This document shows positions 1 to 6,292 of a stretch of 9,884 nt of DNA, piece by piece. Every line of letters starts with the position of its first letter. Position 1 is the stretch's first letter. A model generated the notes under the pieces. The model was given only the letters and a program-made list of their open reading frames with translations, had not been told where the DNA came from and ran no database searches. This stretch comes from Cyanobacteria bacterium UBA11370 (GTDB taxonomy: Bacteria; Cyanobacteriota; Cyanobacteriia; Cyanobacteriales; Coleofasciculaceae): the NCBI GenBank assembly GCA_003486645.1, contig DNGI01000216.1:1-9884 (forward strand), in the 5' to 3' direction. Position numbers and translations under genes: made by a program.

Positions 1-18
1 CTTGTCCCCCTTGTCCCC
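1..18. repeat. Two-unit 9-bp tandem repeat at the window edge
   Basis: Two exact copies of CTTGTCCCC lie head to tail and run into a C/T-rich stretch. Such short tandem repeats are scattered between genes in many cyanobacteria. The array may continue to the left of the window. It lies downstream of the TPR gene and has no visible coding role. Confidence 0.5.
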
Positions 19-67
19 CTTTTTTCACGAATCAAATCCACCCGCTATATGCCCACTACTCAGCATT

Positions 68-1012
68 CTACTTAACAATAATAACGAGCGATCGCTGATT
101 TTCTCTAATCAGTAAGTTATCGTTACTGCTAATAATTTGTCCAGTCCCTTGTTGTTTCTCTATCTCCTGTGAAATAGCTACAGCTTGTTCTTCCATTTCT
201 TCGGCTTGAGTGGTTTGTCCCATCTTACTATAAGCGTCTGCCATATTTTTCAAAGTAATAACTTCACCTGCTAAATCGTTGTTAGTTTTAGCTGTAAGTA
301 GTGCTTCTTGAAAATAACCAATTGCCCGATCATAAGCTTCCAACATCTCATAAGCCATACCCATATTATTTAAAGCGGCTGCTTCTCTGGTCAAATCACT
401 CATATTCCGAAAGATAGCGATCGCACCGTGACAAACTTCTATGGCTTTCTGGTATTCTTCGAGACTCAAGTTAGCAACACACTGATTGTTTAAGGAAGTC
501 CCAATTCCTGAACGTTCAGATATATCCCAAAAAATTTGCATTGATTCTCGCTGTAGGGCAATCGCTTTTTCGTATTGTCCTTGATAATAGTAAACTAATG
601 CTAAATTATTTAAGGCTACTGCTTCACCATAGCGATCGCCGATTTGTTGCTGAATCATTTGAAATTGTTGAAATGACTCTAATGCCGCCTCAAATTGCTT
701 GGCATCGAGTTGTTCAATCCCTTGTGTGAGAAGTTGTTCTGCTTCTACTTGTGTTTTTGTTGTTTCTGAAGTTTGGGCTAATACTGTTGGTAATGGTGAG
801 GATACACAAATGTCTTGATTCAAAAGCAGGAATACTGATAATAGGCAAAATAGACCTCTTGCATAAATCCGAAAAACCCCTCCCCAGCCCTCCCCGAAAC
901 GGAGAGGGAGCAAGATTTCTTCCCCCCGCATCGGGGGGATTGAGGGGGGTCGATTTGACTTTTGCAAGAGGTTTAATGTAAAGGGTAAAACTAAGTTTTG
1001 GTTCTTTTGCAT
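68..1012 (-). CDS. Exported tetratricopeptide-repeat protein with an in-frame element insertion near its N-terminus
   Basis: This 314-residue protein is built mainly of TPR units with a period of about 40 residues, near 88-121, 130-163, 170-203, 210-243 and 250-283. Recurring phrases include LNNLALVYYYQGQYEKAI and LNNMGMAYEMLEAYDRAI. This is the kinesin-light-chain-like style of TPR that often precedes a CHAT domain in cyanobacteria; no CHAT domain follows here. A hydrophobic stretch (54-65, LFCLLSVFLLLN) followed by Val-Leu-Ala at 77-79 suggests export with cleavage after A79. Residues 14-54 are encoded by an inserted MITE-like element. Without them the protein would be 273 residues and begin MQKNQNLVLPFTL-FCLLSV, a conventional signal peptide. 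The start is ATG with GAGGG nine bases upstream. M28, encoded inside the element, is a possible alternative start. TPR proteins are scaffolds, and the partner is unknown. bioF ends 67 bp upstream on the same strand. Confidence 0.8.
   Translation of the reverse strand: MQKNQNLVLPFTLNLLQKSNRPPSIPPMRGEEILLPLRFGEGWGGVFRIYARGLFCLLSVFLLLNQDICVSSPLPTVLAQTSETTKTQVEAEQLLTQGIEQLDAKQFEAALESFQQFQMIQQQIGDRYGEAVALNNLALVYYYQGQYEKAIALQRESMQIFWDISERSGIGTSLNNQCVANLSLEEYQKAIEVCHGAIAIFRNMSDLTREAAALNNMGMAYEMLEAYDRAIGYFQEALLTAKTNNDLAGEVITLKNMADAYSKMGQTTQAEEMEEQAVAISQEIEKQQGTGQIISSNDNLLIRENQRSLVIIVK
851..975. mobile_element. MITE-like element of 121 bp with TA flanks, inside the TPR gene
   Basis: Positions 853-973 are bounded by an inverted repeat: ACCTCTTGCA (854-863) and TGCAAGAGGT (963-972) match perfectly over 10 bp, and similarity continues more loosely inward. 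TA at 851-852 and at 974-975 fits a TA target duplication, as made by IS630/Tc1-type transposases. The interior is C/G-rich and holds a perfect 7-bp hairpin (922-928 with 932-938, 3-nt loop) and a second imperfect one near 890-909. It encodes no transposase, so it would be non-autonomous. The element plus one TA is 123 bp, that is 41 codons, and carries no stop in the TPR frame, so the host reading frame is preserved. Confidence 0.72.
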
Positions 1013-1079
1013 TGGTTTCTTCCCTCTTCTCTATTCTCTTTCCCCAAATCTTCAGATAGCCGTTTGAATGCTAAATAGT

Positions 1080-2270
1080 TTATAACGAATTAATCCCTTT
1101 AAATGCGTCTATCAGTGTGTAAAGGTGGCTAAGTTCATGAGTTGCCATAACTGAAATACGAATTCGACTGGTAGGCACGGTGGGAGGGCGAATAGCTGGA
1201 GCAAAAATACCCGCATTTTGTAACTGTTTTCCTGCTATTATAGCATCTGTTGCTGTAGCGAATTGAATGCAAAGAATTGGAGAATCAGAGGGTAAAAGTT
1301 TTAGATTGGCAAGCTGGTGTTGTATGAGCTGTTTGAGGGTACTTACATTCTTTTGAAGCCTTGTACGACGTTCGGGTTCCTGTTGAATAATTTGGATTGC
1401 GGCTAAGGCGGCGGCGGTATCAGCAGGAGATAATCCAGTCGTATAAATCCAACTAGCTGTCCGATTTTTCAGGAAATCAATTAAACGGCTAGAACCTGCT
1501 ACATACCCACCTAAACTACCCAAAGCTTTACTCAGCGTACCCACTTGAATTAGGGTTTTTCCTCTACACCCAAAATGTTCCACACAACCCGCACCTGTAG
1601 AACCTAAAACTCCAGTTGCGTGGGCTTCATCAACTAATACCATGCAATTATAGTTTTCTGCTAATAGTAATAGTTCTGGCAAAGGGCAAAGATCGCCATC
1701 CATGCTAAAAACGCTATCTGTAGCAATCAAGCAACGACGATAGTGTTGACGATATTGATTAAGTTTATTATGTAAATCTTTGATATCATTGTGAGTATAG
1801 TTTACATTAGTTGCACCACTTAAAATTGCACCATTCTTTAGGCTAGAATGATTATACTGATCAGCAAGAATTAAATCCCGTTTATCAACTAGGGCTGCAA
1901 GTGTACCTAAATTAGCTAAATATCCTGAACTAAAAACTAGAGCATCTTCGGTTTGCTTAAGAGAAGCGATCGCACGTTCCAATTCTTGATGTAATTCCCG
2001 ATGACCACTCAATAATCGAGAACCTGTACTCCCTGTACCATAAGTTTTAGTCGCCATAACAGCAGCTTGAATTAATCGCTCATCTCCTGCTAACCCTAGA
2101 TAATCATTACTCGCAAAATTAATAACCTCGCGTCCTTCTAATTGCACCACAGCACCAGGAAGACTTTGCAGGGTTTGCACTGATCGATACCAGTTAGCTT
2201 TGTGAATAGTATCGAGAGAGTGATCTAACCAAGCGTAAGGATTTTGGATTTTGGATTTGTTCCATTTCAC
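1080..2270 (-). CDS. bioF: 8-amino-7-oxononanoate (KAPA) synthase, biotin biosynthesis
   Basis: This is a cytoplasmic PLP enzyme of the alpha-oxoamine synthase family. It condenses L-alanine with pimeloyl-CoA or pimeloyl-ACP to give 8-amino-7-oxononanoate, the first step of biotin ring assembly. Visible family marks, numbered from the GTG start at 2270, are the N-terminal RSVQ arginine near 29, [16 protein letters not shown] near 79-94, the PLP-contacting [10 protein letters not shown] near 214-223, and [12 protein letters not shown] with the Schiff-base lysine at about K248. RPPTVP lies near 361-366. At about 396 residues the length is normal. A TTG at 2276 is also in frame, but the only SD-like stretch (AAGGG) lies 3 nt from it and 9 nt from the GTG, so GTG is preferred. 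The first residues (about KSKIQ) come from a heptamer repeat, and the usual family sequence seems to begin at [10 protein letters not shown]. No other bio gene is in the window. The preceding gene ends 66 bp upstream. Confidence 0.93.
   Translation of the reverse strand: MKWNKSKIQNPYAWLDHSLDTIHKANWYRSVQTLQSLPGAVVQLEGREVINFASNDYLGLAGDERLIQAAVMATKTYGTGSTGSRLLSGHRELHQELERAIASLKQTEDALVFSSGYLANLGTLAALVDKRDLILADQYNHSSLKNGAILSGATNVNYTHNDIKDLHNKLNQYRQHYRRCLIATDSVFSMDGDLCPLPELLLLAENYNCMVLVDEAHATGVLGSTGAGCVEHFGCRGKTLIQVGTLSKALGSLGGYVAGSSRLIDFLKNRTASWIYTTGLSPADTAAALAAIQIIQQEPERRTRLQKNVSTLKQLIQHQLANLKLLPSDSPILCIQFATATDAIIAGKQLQNAGIFAPAIRPPTVPTSRIRISVMATHELSHLYTLIDAFKGINSL
2241..2258. repeat. Heptamer repeat (ATTTTGG) in the 5' end of bioF
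   Basis: Two exact ATTTTGG units and a partial third lie within the first codons of bioF and encode KSKIQN on the minus strand. Two related units (TTTTGGA) recur at 7762-7775 between genes. Heptameric STRR repeats are typical of cyanobacterial intergenic DNA; here the array has entered coding sequence or the annotated start region. Confidence 0.5.
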
Positions 2271-2336
2271 TGGCAATTGCCCTTAGTGATAAGCTCCATC
2301 CCAGCTATACAATTTAAATGTGGAATAGCTTATTGC

Positions 2337-4409
2337 TTATTTTGACTGTGATTTGACTTCTTTAATGTGGTTAGGAATCCAGTTCTTTTCCCAATCTTCG
2401 TGAAGTAGTTTTTCAGCTTCCGTTGGGTTGATAAACGTCTCCTGTCCCATGGGTCTGGAATAGCGCTTTTCTTTCCTTTTTCTCTTCGTCTCTTTCGATA
2501 TACTGTCCTGAAAATGTGCCCACATTTGCTCACGCAAACTCTCATGTAAATCGGCACGTTCAGTGTCAGTTTTATCGGGGAATAACCTGAGTAATTCCTG
2601 TTGAATGAACGCTTCGCTATACATCAGATCGAATAGGTGTAAACCACCTGCACCGCCTCCCGCTTCTTTGCCAAAAACTCGTGCCGCAAAATTCTCAGTG
2701 GTATGACCAACTGTTGTATGTCCAACCACAGTACTTTCAGAACCAAGTTCTGTAGCTAACGCAGCTGCAAAAGAATCAGCTCCACTCCGTTCATCCTGAT
2801 CATGGTCAGTCCACTCTTGATAGGAGGCTTTATTTTTACTGACTAATTTTGCTAGTTTTTCAGGATTGTTAGCTAGCTCCTCAAGCTGCTTTTCACTAAG
2901 ATTATTTCCTAGTATTTTTTGTTTTTTAAGTTTTTCTACTTCATCTTTTAGCTTACCCGCGTTTTTGAGTTTTTGATATTTTTCAGCCAGGGGTTTGCGT
3001 AAATTTTCAACTCGACCTCGATCCGCTCCCGTACTACAAGCAAATAACTGCACTCGCACATCATCAACCAGTGCATCCTTAACACCACTCACAAACGTTT
3101 TCACATTTTCTAACTTAAGCTCAAACTCATTATTATTCTTCAAACCAACACCAAAAGGCTCCCCATGAGCGAAAAGAGCAACATTCTTAATTTTAGTGAA
3201 TTTGGGAAGCGGTACATCAGCATTGTCTTGGTTTTGAGCCTGTTTATACTTTTCAACAAGTCCCAGATGGATGCGCTGAATGGCAACAGTCACTTCACTT
3301 AATTCATTAATTGGAATGGCTTTGCCGATAACAATTTTGTCTCCGTTGAGGGCGATCGCGTTTTGATTTGTCGCAAATTCATCCCCTGCTCTTTTAAACT
3401 CAGCCGCACCGTCTACTGTTGCTTTATAGTTGACATAAATTGCGACCGTAACACCGTTCTGATAGAGTTTTTTAATCTCTTCAAACTCTTGATCTTCTAT
3501 ACCAGCCGCCCCCGCTATTTTATCAAGTTTAGCAATAGGTTCTTTGACACGAGTAGCCCATTCCGGTGCAGTGTAATACATTGCCACTCGTTGACTACTT
3601 TTGAGTTTTTTGAGCATCGAGCTAATATCTGTATTGCTAAAGCCATTCAAAAGTACGGCAACCTGTGACCATTCTTGATTTTTGACAGCTTCTTGATATT
3701 TTTCTATTAGTTCTTTAATCCGAGTTGCCTCGTCTTTGAGTGACTGTTCTTTCAGTTGTTTAAATTGCTCGTCATCAAGGCTTTCTCCTGCTTGTAAGAG
3801 TTTATTCAAAGGTTCTCGTACCCGCGTCACCCATTCTGGTGCAGCCTCTAACATTGCTTTACGTTCGTCAGGATTTAATTCCTTTAACCTATCGAGAATA
3901 TCTGAGGTATTGAACCCATTCAACAACACCGCCGCTTTCGACCATTCTTTTTTATCGTTTGTCTCTTTTGCTATCCCTTTTGCGGCTTCATAGTTGGCTT
4001 TTAATTCTTTATCAGGATTATTTTTTTGCTTATTTTTTCTCGCTTGAATATGTCCTGTTACTTGGGACACAGGCGTTAGTTCATTCGTTATAAATGGCTT
4101 TGTTTGTACCTGTGGAACTGAGACTGTTTCTGAGGCAAATAAGGGAATATTTGCTGCATTGTAACCCAAGTTTTCTGCTCGTTCGAGTTGAGTTTGGAGA
4201 TCCGGCATTTCGGGTTGTGATGATAATGCCTGAGTTGGGGAATGTAAAGGACGGGTTTGCAACAGATTTGTTTCAGGTAACTCAGCTCGCCTTTCCTGAA
4301 AACCTCTACCAGATGGACGGGTTTGAAACTGAGGTTGGACGGGTGTTGAAGCCGACTCGCTCAAGGCTTTTTTGTGAATGCGCTGATAGCGACCTCTTTC
4401 GTCGGTCAT
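2337..4409 (-). CDS. Predicted eCIS-type cargo protein with a caspase-like (His/Cys) protease domain
   Basis: This is a 690-residue protein with no signal peptide. Residues 1-125 are low-complexity and rich in Pro, Gln and Thr (LLQTRPLHSPTQ, DLQTQLERAENLGYN, VQTKPF). From memory this resembles the leaders of cyanobacterial DUF4157 proteins linked to extracellular contractile injection systems, but the DUF4157 HExxH metallopeptidase domain is missing. Two related segments (154-204 and 245-295) share the pattern EWS..AVLLNGF...DI...L..L...R..M...APEW.TRV.EP. From about 318 to 590 the sequence fits a caspase-hemoglobinase fold: VALFAHGEPFGVGL (410-423) would supply catalytic H415, and VRVQLFACSTGAD (451-463) would supply C458. 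SFAAALATELG and GHTTVGHTTENFAARVFG (563-580) complete the domain. A Lys/Glu-rich helical insertion (about 465-545) follows the cysteine. The C-terminal 100 residues are charged and unassigned. The start is ATG with GAGGT five bases upstream. A possible role is a protease toxin or effector; no injection-system genes are in the window, so that is inference. A non-proteolytic surface or scaffold protein is possible. Confidence 0.62.
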   Translation of the reverse strand: MTDERGRYQRIHKKALSESASTPVQPQFQTRPSGRGFQERRAELPETNLLQTRPLHSPTQALSSQPEMPDLQTQLERAENLGYNAANIPLFASETVSVPQVQTKPFITNELTPVSQVTGHIQARKNKQKNNPDKELKANYEAAKGIAKETNDKKEWSKAAVLLNGFNTSDILDRLKELNPDERKAMLEAAPEWVTRVREPLNKLLQAGESLDDEQFKQLKEQSLKDEATRIKELIEKYQEAVKNQEWSQVAVLLNGFSNTDISSMLKKLKSSQRVAMYYTAPEWATRVKEPIAKLDKIAGAAGIEDQEFEEIKKLYQNGVTVAIYVNYKATVDGAAEFKRAGDEFATNQNAIALNGDKIVIGKAIPINELSEVTVAIQRIHLGLVEKYKQAQNQDNADVPLPKFTKIKNVALFAHGEPFGVGLKNNNEFELKLENVKTFVSGVKDALVDDVRVQLFACSTGADRGRVENLRKPLAEKYQKLKNAGKLKDEVEKLKKQKILGNNLSEKQLEELANNPEKLAKLVSKNKASYQEWTDHDQDERSGADSFAAALATELGSESTVVGHTTVGHTTENFAARVFGKEAGGGAGGLHLFDLMYSEAFIQQELLRLFPDKTDTERADLHESLREQMWAHFQDSISKETKRKRKEKRYSRPMGQETFINPTEAEKLLHEDWEKNWIPNHIKEVKSQSK

Positions 4410-4459
4410 GTCTCACCTCTGTTGCTTTCGCCTAAACTTTAGACTATTACCCCAACTTA

Positions 4460-4465
4460 ATTATA
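4460..4465 (-). promoter_or_regulatory. Possible -10 box for the cargo gene
   Basis: The minus strand reads TATAAT, a perfect consensus, 50 bases upstream of the ATG at 4409. Transcription would start near 4453 and give a leader of about 40 nt. No TTGACA-like -35 box is present at 17 bp spacing, so the site rests on the -10 alone. It would let the gene be transcribed separately from the 78-residue gene upstream. Confidence 0.35.
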
Positions 4466-4590
4466 AATTGCTTCTCTTGCTGCTATCCATAAGCCTTTAT
4501 AAATCTTAAATGATGAAGAATGAATCAGAAATAGCTCTACAAATCCGAGTTTTTAACTGAGTAACATTTAATAGTTATAGAGTTCATCGC

Positions 4591-4827
4591 TCAGGGTTGA
4601 TCTTGCGCCTCTAAGTCTGTTTTTGGGGGAGGTTCAATTTGAGTATTCTTACCTTTAACAGGGGGGAGTTGTTCGACTAAACCCATTTCAAACGCGATAT
4701 CTGGCAACTCACCAGCAATATACTTTCCTGGCTGAAAAATTTTCCCTAGTGTCAAACACATCTGTTTGAGTTCAACAACCTCACCGGGGGCAAATAAGCC
4801 TTTCCACATTCTGCGTTCAATTCCCAT
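4591..4827 (-). CDS. Small protein of unknown function (78 residues)
   Basis: I do not recognise this protein. It begins MGIERRMWKGLFAPGEVVEL, has a mixed, moderately hydrophobic core to about residue 52 (ELPDIAFEMGLVEQLP), and ends in a Pro/Lys/Glu-rich tail (PPPKTDLEAQDQP) that is probably disordered. There is no signal peptide or clear membrane segment. It looks real: ATG start, a strong AGGAG-type ribosome-binding site 8-10 bases upstream, and a folded-looking core. It lies 181 bp upstream of the predicted cargo gene on the same strand, and a strong terminator (4909-4941) separates it from the stress cluster. A link to the cargo gene is suggested only by proximity. Confidence 0.6.
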   Translation of the reverse strand: MGIERRMWKGLFAPGEVVELKQMCLTLGKIFQPGKYIAGELPDIAFEMGLVEQLPPVKGKNTQIEPPPKTDLEAQDQP

Positions 4828-4908
4828 AATTAATACTCTCCTCAGATAATCGTGTTCTCTTTAATTTTGCCAGCTATAGGCGCGTATTGAAATAATAACC
4901 TAAACGCA

Positions 4909-4941
4909 AAATCCCCGACTTCTCACAGAAGTCGGGGATTT
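4909..4941 (-). terminator. Perfect 15-bp hairpin terminator after the BON gene
   Basis: AAATCCCCGACTTCT (4909-4923) and its exact complement (4927-4941) enclose a 3-nt loop. On the minus strand the stem is GC-rich in the middle and ends in ATTTT, so it works as an intrinsic terminator 46 bp beyond the BON gene stop. The near-symmetry could let it act on both strands. Similar GTCGGGGAT hairpins are repeated in many cyanobacterial genomes, so it may also be a dispersed palindrome that serves as a terminator. Confidence 0.75.
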
Positions 4942-4986
4942 CAACCCCTGATCTAGACAATCAAATCAACAGTTCAAGAGAAATAG

Positions 4987-5463
4987 TTAGGGTTTAGGTG
5001 TAGCCACTGTTGCTTTAACATTGACACTCTTCACACCCTTCACTTCCTTAGCCAAGGATTCAATCTGATCCAATTCTTCTTGAGACGCAACGGTTCCGGA
5101 TATAGTCACAACCCCTTCTTCTGAATCTACAGCTAACTCACTCTTCGGTAATTTCGTTTCTAATTGATTGCGAACTAAGCTTTCAACATCACTATCAGCA
5201 ATTTCTTCTGGGTTTCCTGCTGCGTCATTTCGTTGCTGTCTTGCTCTCGTATCCGATGCTATTTGATCTTGACGGACTTGGCTTGTTGCATCTTCTTGAT
5301 TTTCTTGAGCATCTTCAGCGTTTAGTTCTTCATTATTATTATCTGTTGTAGTAGTGTTGTCGTTTGTAGAGTTGGGTGCCTCACCACTAGTTTTAGCCGT
5401 TGTGCAAGCCGTTGCACTAAATAAAAGAGTTACACCGAGTAAAAAAGGTAGTAATTTGTTCAT
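4987..5463 (-). CDS. BON-domain lipoprotein (probable)
   Basis: The 158-residue protein begins MNKLLPFLLGVTLLFSATAC: a short basic start, a hydrophobic core and a cysteine at 20 that fits a lipoprotein cleavage site, although A rather than L/V sits at -3. A long acidic, Asn/Thr/Gln-rich linker (21-88) probably spans periplasmic or wall space. A single BON domain follows (about 90-152: SDVESLVRNQLETKL, the glycine turn GVVTISGTVAS, then LAKEVKGVKSVNVKATV). BON domains bind membranes or ligands and occur in OsmY-type envelope stress proteins. The ATG at 5463 is chosen because an upstream in-frame start at 5508 would be TTG and would place 15 extra residues ahead of a normal signal sequence. No clear Shine-Dalgarno is seen; the leader is A/C-rich. 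It is 55 bp behind the single-domain stress gene and is probably co-transcribed with it. Confidence 0.85.
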   Translation of the reverse strand: MNKLLPFLLGVTLLFSATACTTAKTSGEAPNSTNDNTTTTDNNNEELNAEDAQENQEDATSQVRQDQIASDTRARQQRNDAAGNPEEIADSDVESLVRNQLETKLPKSELAVDSEEGVVTISGTVASQEELDQIESLAKEVKGVKSVNVKATVATPKP

Positions 5464-5518
5464 TTTTTTGTGTGTTTGTTTGGGTAAAAAGCAGAAATTC
5501 GCAATCAATCATTAACGA

Positions 5519-6112
5519 TTAACTATTCCCAATTCCTGCTGTGCTAACATATTGGTCTTGGTTAGTTGCTGTGTCGGATGTTTCATAAATTCCCCAAGCC
5601 TGAATTCCTCGGTAGCTAAGAATTTGTTCAGCCTGAGTAATTTCAGTGGGGATACCTTCTACCATCACTAAATATTCACCTTGACTCACGCAGTCGTTAT
5701 ACAGTTTCGCTTGGTTTTCAGGAACACCAAAACTCCTCAAAGCCGTCATTAAAGCACCCGCTGATGTATCAACGGTTCCACCCACTAAAGGATTCGTTAA
5801 TAGGGTTGCTAACTCACCTCCTACAACAACTCGACCCATTTCCGGAGTCGTAATCGTCGTAAAACCTCCGATTAAATCGACCAAACCTCCAGCAATGACA
5901 CCCGCAGGCGCACTCGATTTAATTCCGTCGCTAGTTTGAAGGCTACTACGACTGTTCACTTCAACAAGTTCATCTTGTCCCTTTGTCGTCTGAACAATAA
6001 TAGAAACTTGCTGCATTGGAAAGCCGGAATTTTTCAATTCCTGGAGTGCAAATTCAGCATAACGATGATTTGAAAAAACTCCTAATGCACGCTCATAATT
6101 TTCTGAAGTCAT
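5519..6112 (-). CDS. General stress protein 17M-like (YflT-type) domain protein, diverged copy
   Basis: This 197-residue protein holds one copy of the domain found twice in its upstream neighbour. It opens with a ferredoxin-like half (ERALGVFSNHRYAEFALQELKNSGFPMQQVSIIVQ, 7-41) and, after a Gly-rich hydrophobic middle (about 66-130), closes with FGVPENQAKLYNDCVSQGEYLVMVEG (128-153) and ILSYRGIQAWGIYE (164-177). In this copy the middle has lost most of the regular glycine-zipper spacing seen in the neighbour, so its membrane or oligomer behaviour may differ. The start is ATG with GAGG eight bases upstream. YflT is a heat/stress-induced protein in Bacillus, but the biochemical role of the domain is not established. 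It is probably part of a transcript with the genes on either side. Confidence 0.8.
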   Translation of the reverse strand: MTSENYERALGVFSNHRYAEFALQELKNSGFPMQQVSIIVQTTKGQDELVEVNSRSSLQTSDGIKSSAPAGVIAGGLVDLIGGFTTITTPEMGRVVVGGELATLLTNPLVGGTVDTSAGALMTALRSFGVPENQAKLYNDCVSQGEYLVMVEGIPTEITQAEQILSYRGIQAWGIYETSDTATNQDQYVSTAGIGNS

Positions 6113-6180
6113 GGTTTATTCCTCTGGATAATCAAAATTTAAAACTCCATAACCCATCTATTTAATTGCTTACAGTCCTC

Positions 6181-6271
6181 TACTACTCGGTTAAGGGGAA
6201 AAGGGAAAAGGAAAAGACCAACTGCCTTTCCCTAACTCGATTTCCCGTTTATGGTGCTTATCCGAGTAGTA
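6181..6271. mobile_element. MITE-like element of 91 bp between the two stress genes
   Basis: TACTACTCGGTTAAG at 6181-6195 and the reverse complement of 6257-6271, TACTACTCGGATAAG, match at 14 of 15 positions. Both ends carry TA, fitting a TA-targeting transposase. Between them lies a purine-rich G/A run (about 6194-6216), partly complementary to the T/C-rich run near 6225-6246, so the whole unit could fold as a long hairpin. There is no coding capacity. It fills half of the 180-bp gap between the two genes. Confidence 0.6.
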
Positions 6272-6292
6272 TTGTGAATTGTTTTGATAAGG

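Noticed and set aside
541..981. Plus-strand open frames opposite the TPR gene
   Set aside because: They are antisense to strong TPR repeats, and the second is largely the translated MITE-like element.
2289..2333. Inverted repeat ATAAGCT/AGCTTAT after the cargo gene as a terminator
   Set aside because: The arms are seven AT-rich pairs with a 31-base loop and no T-run, too weak to call.
2330..2557. 75-codon minus-strand frame overlapping the 3' end of the cargo gene
   Set aside because: It lies in another frame inside the better-supported 690-residue gene and has a basic, low-complexity composition with no recognisable domain.
2337..4409. Cargo protein as a metallopeptidase of the DUF4157 type
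   Set aside because: No HExxH motif is present; only the leader resembles that group.
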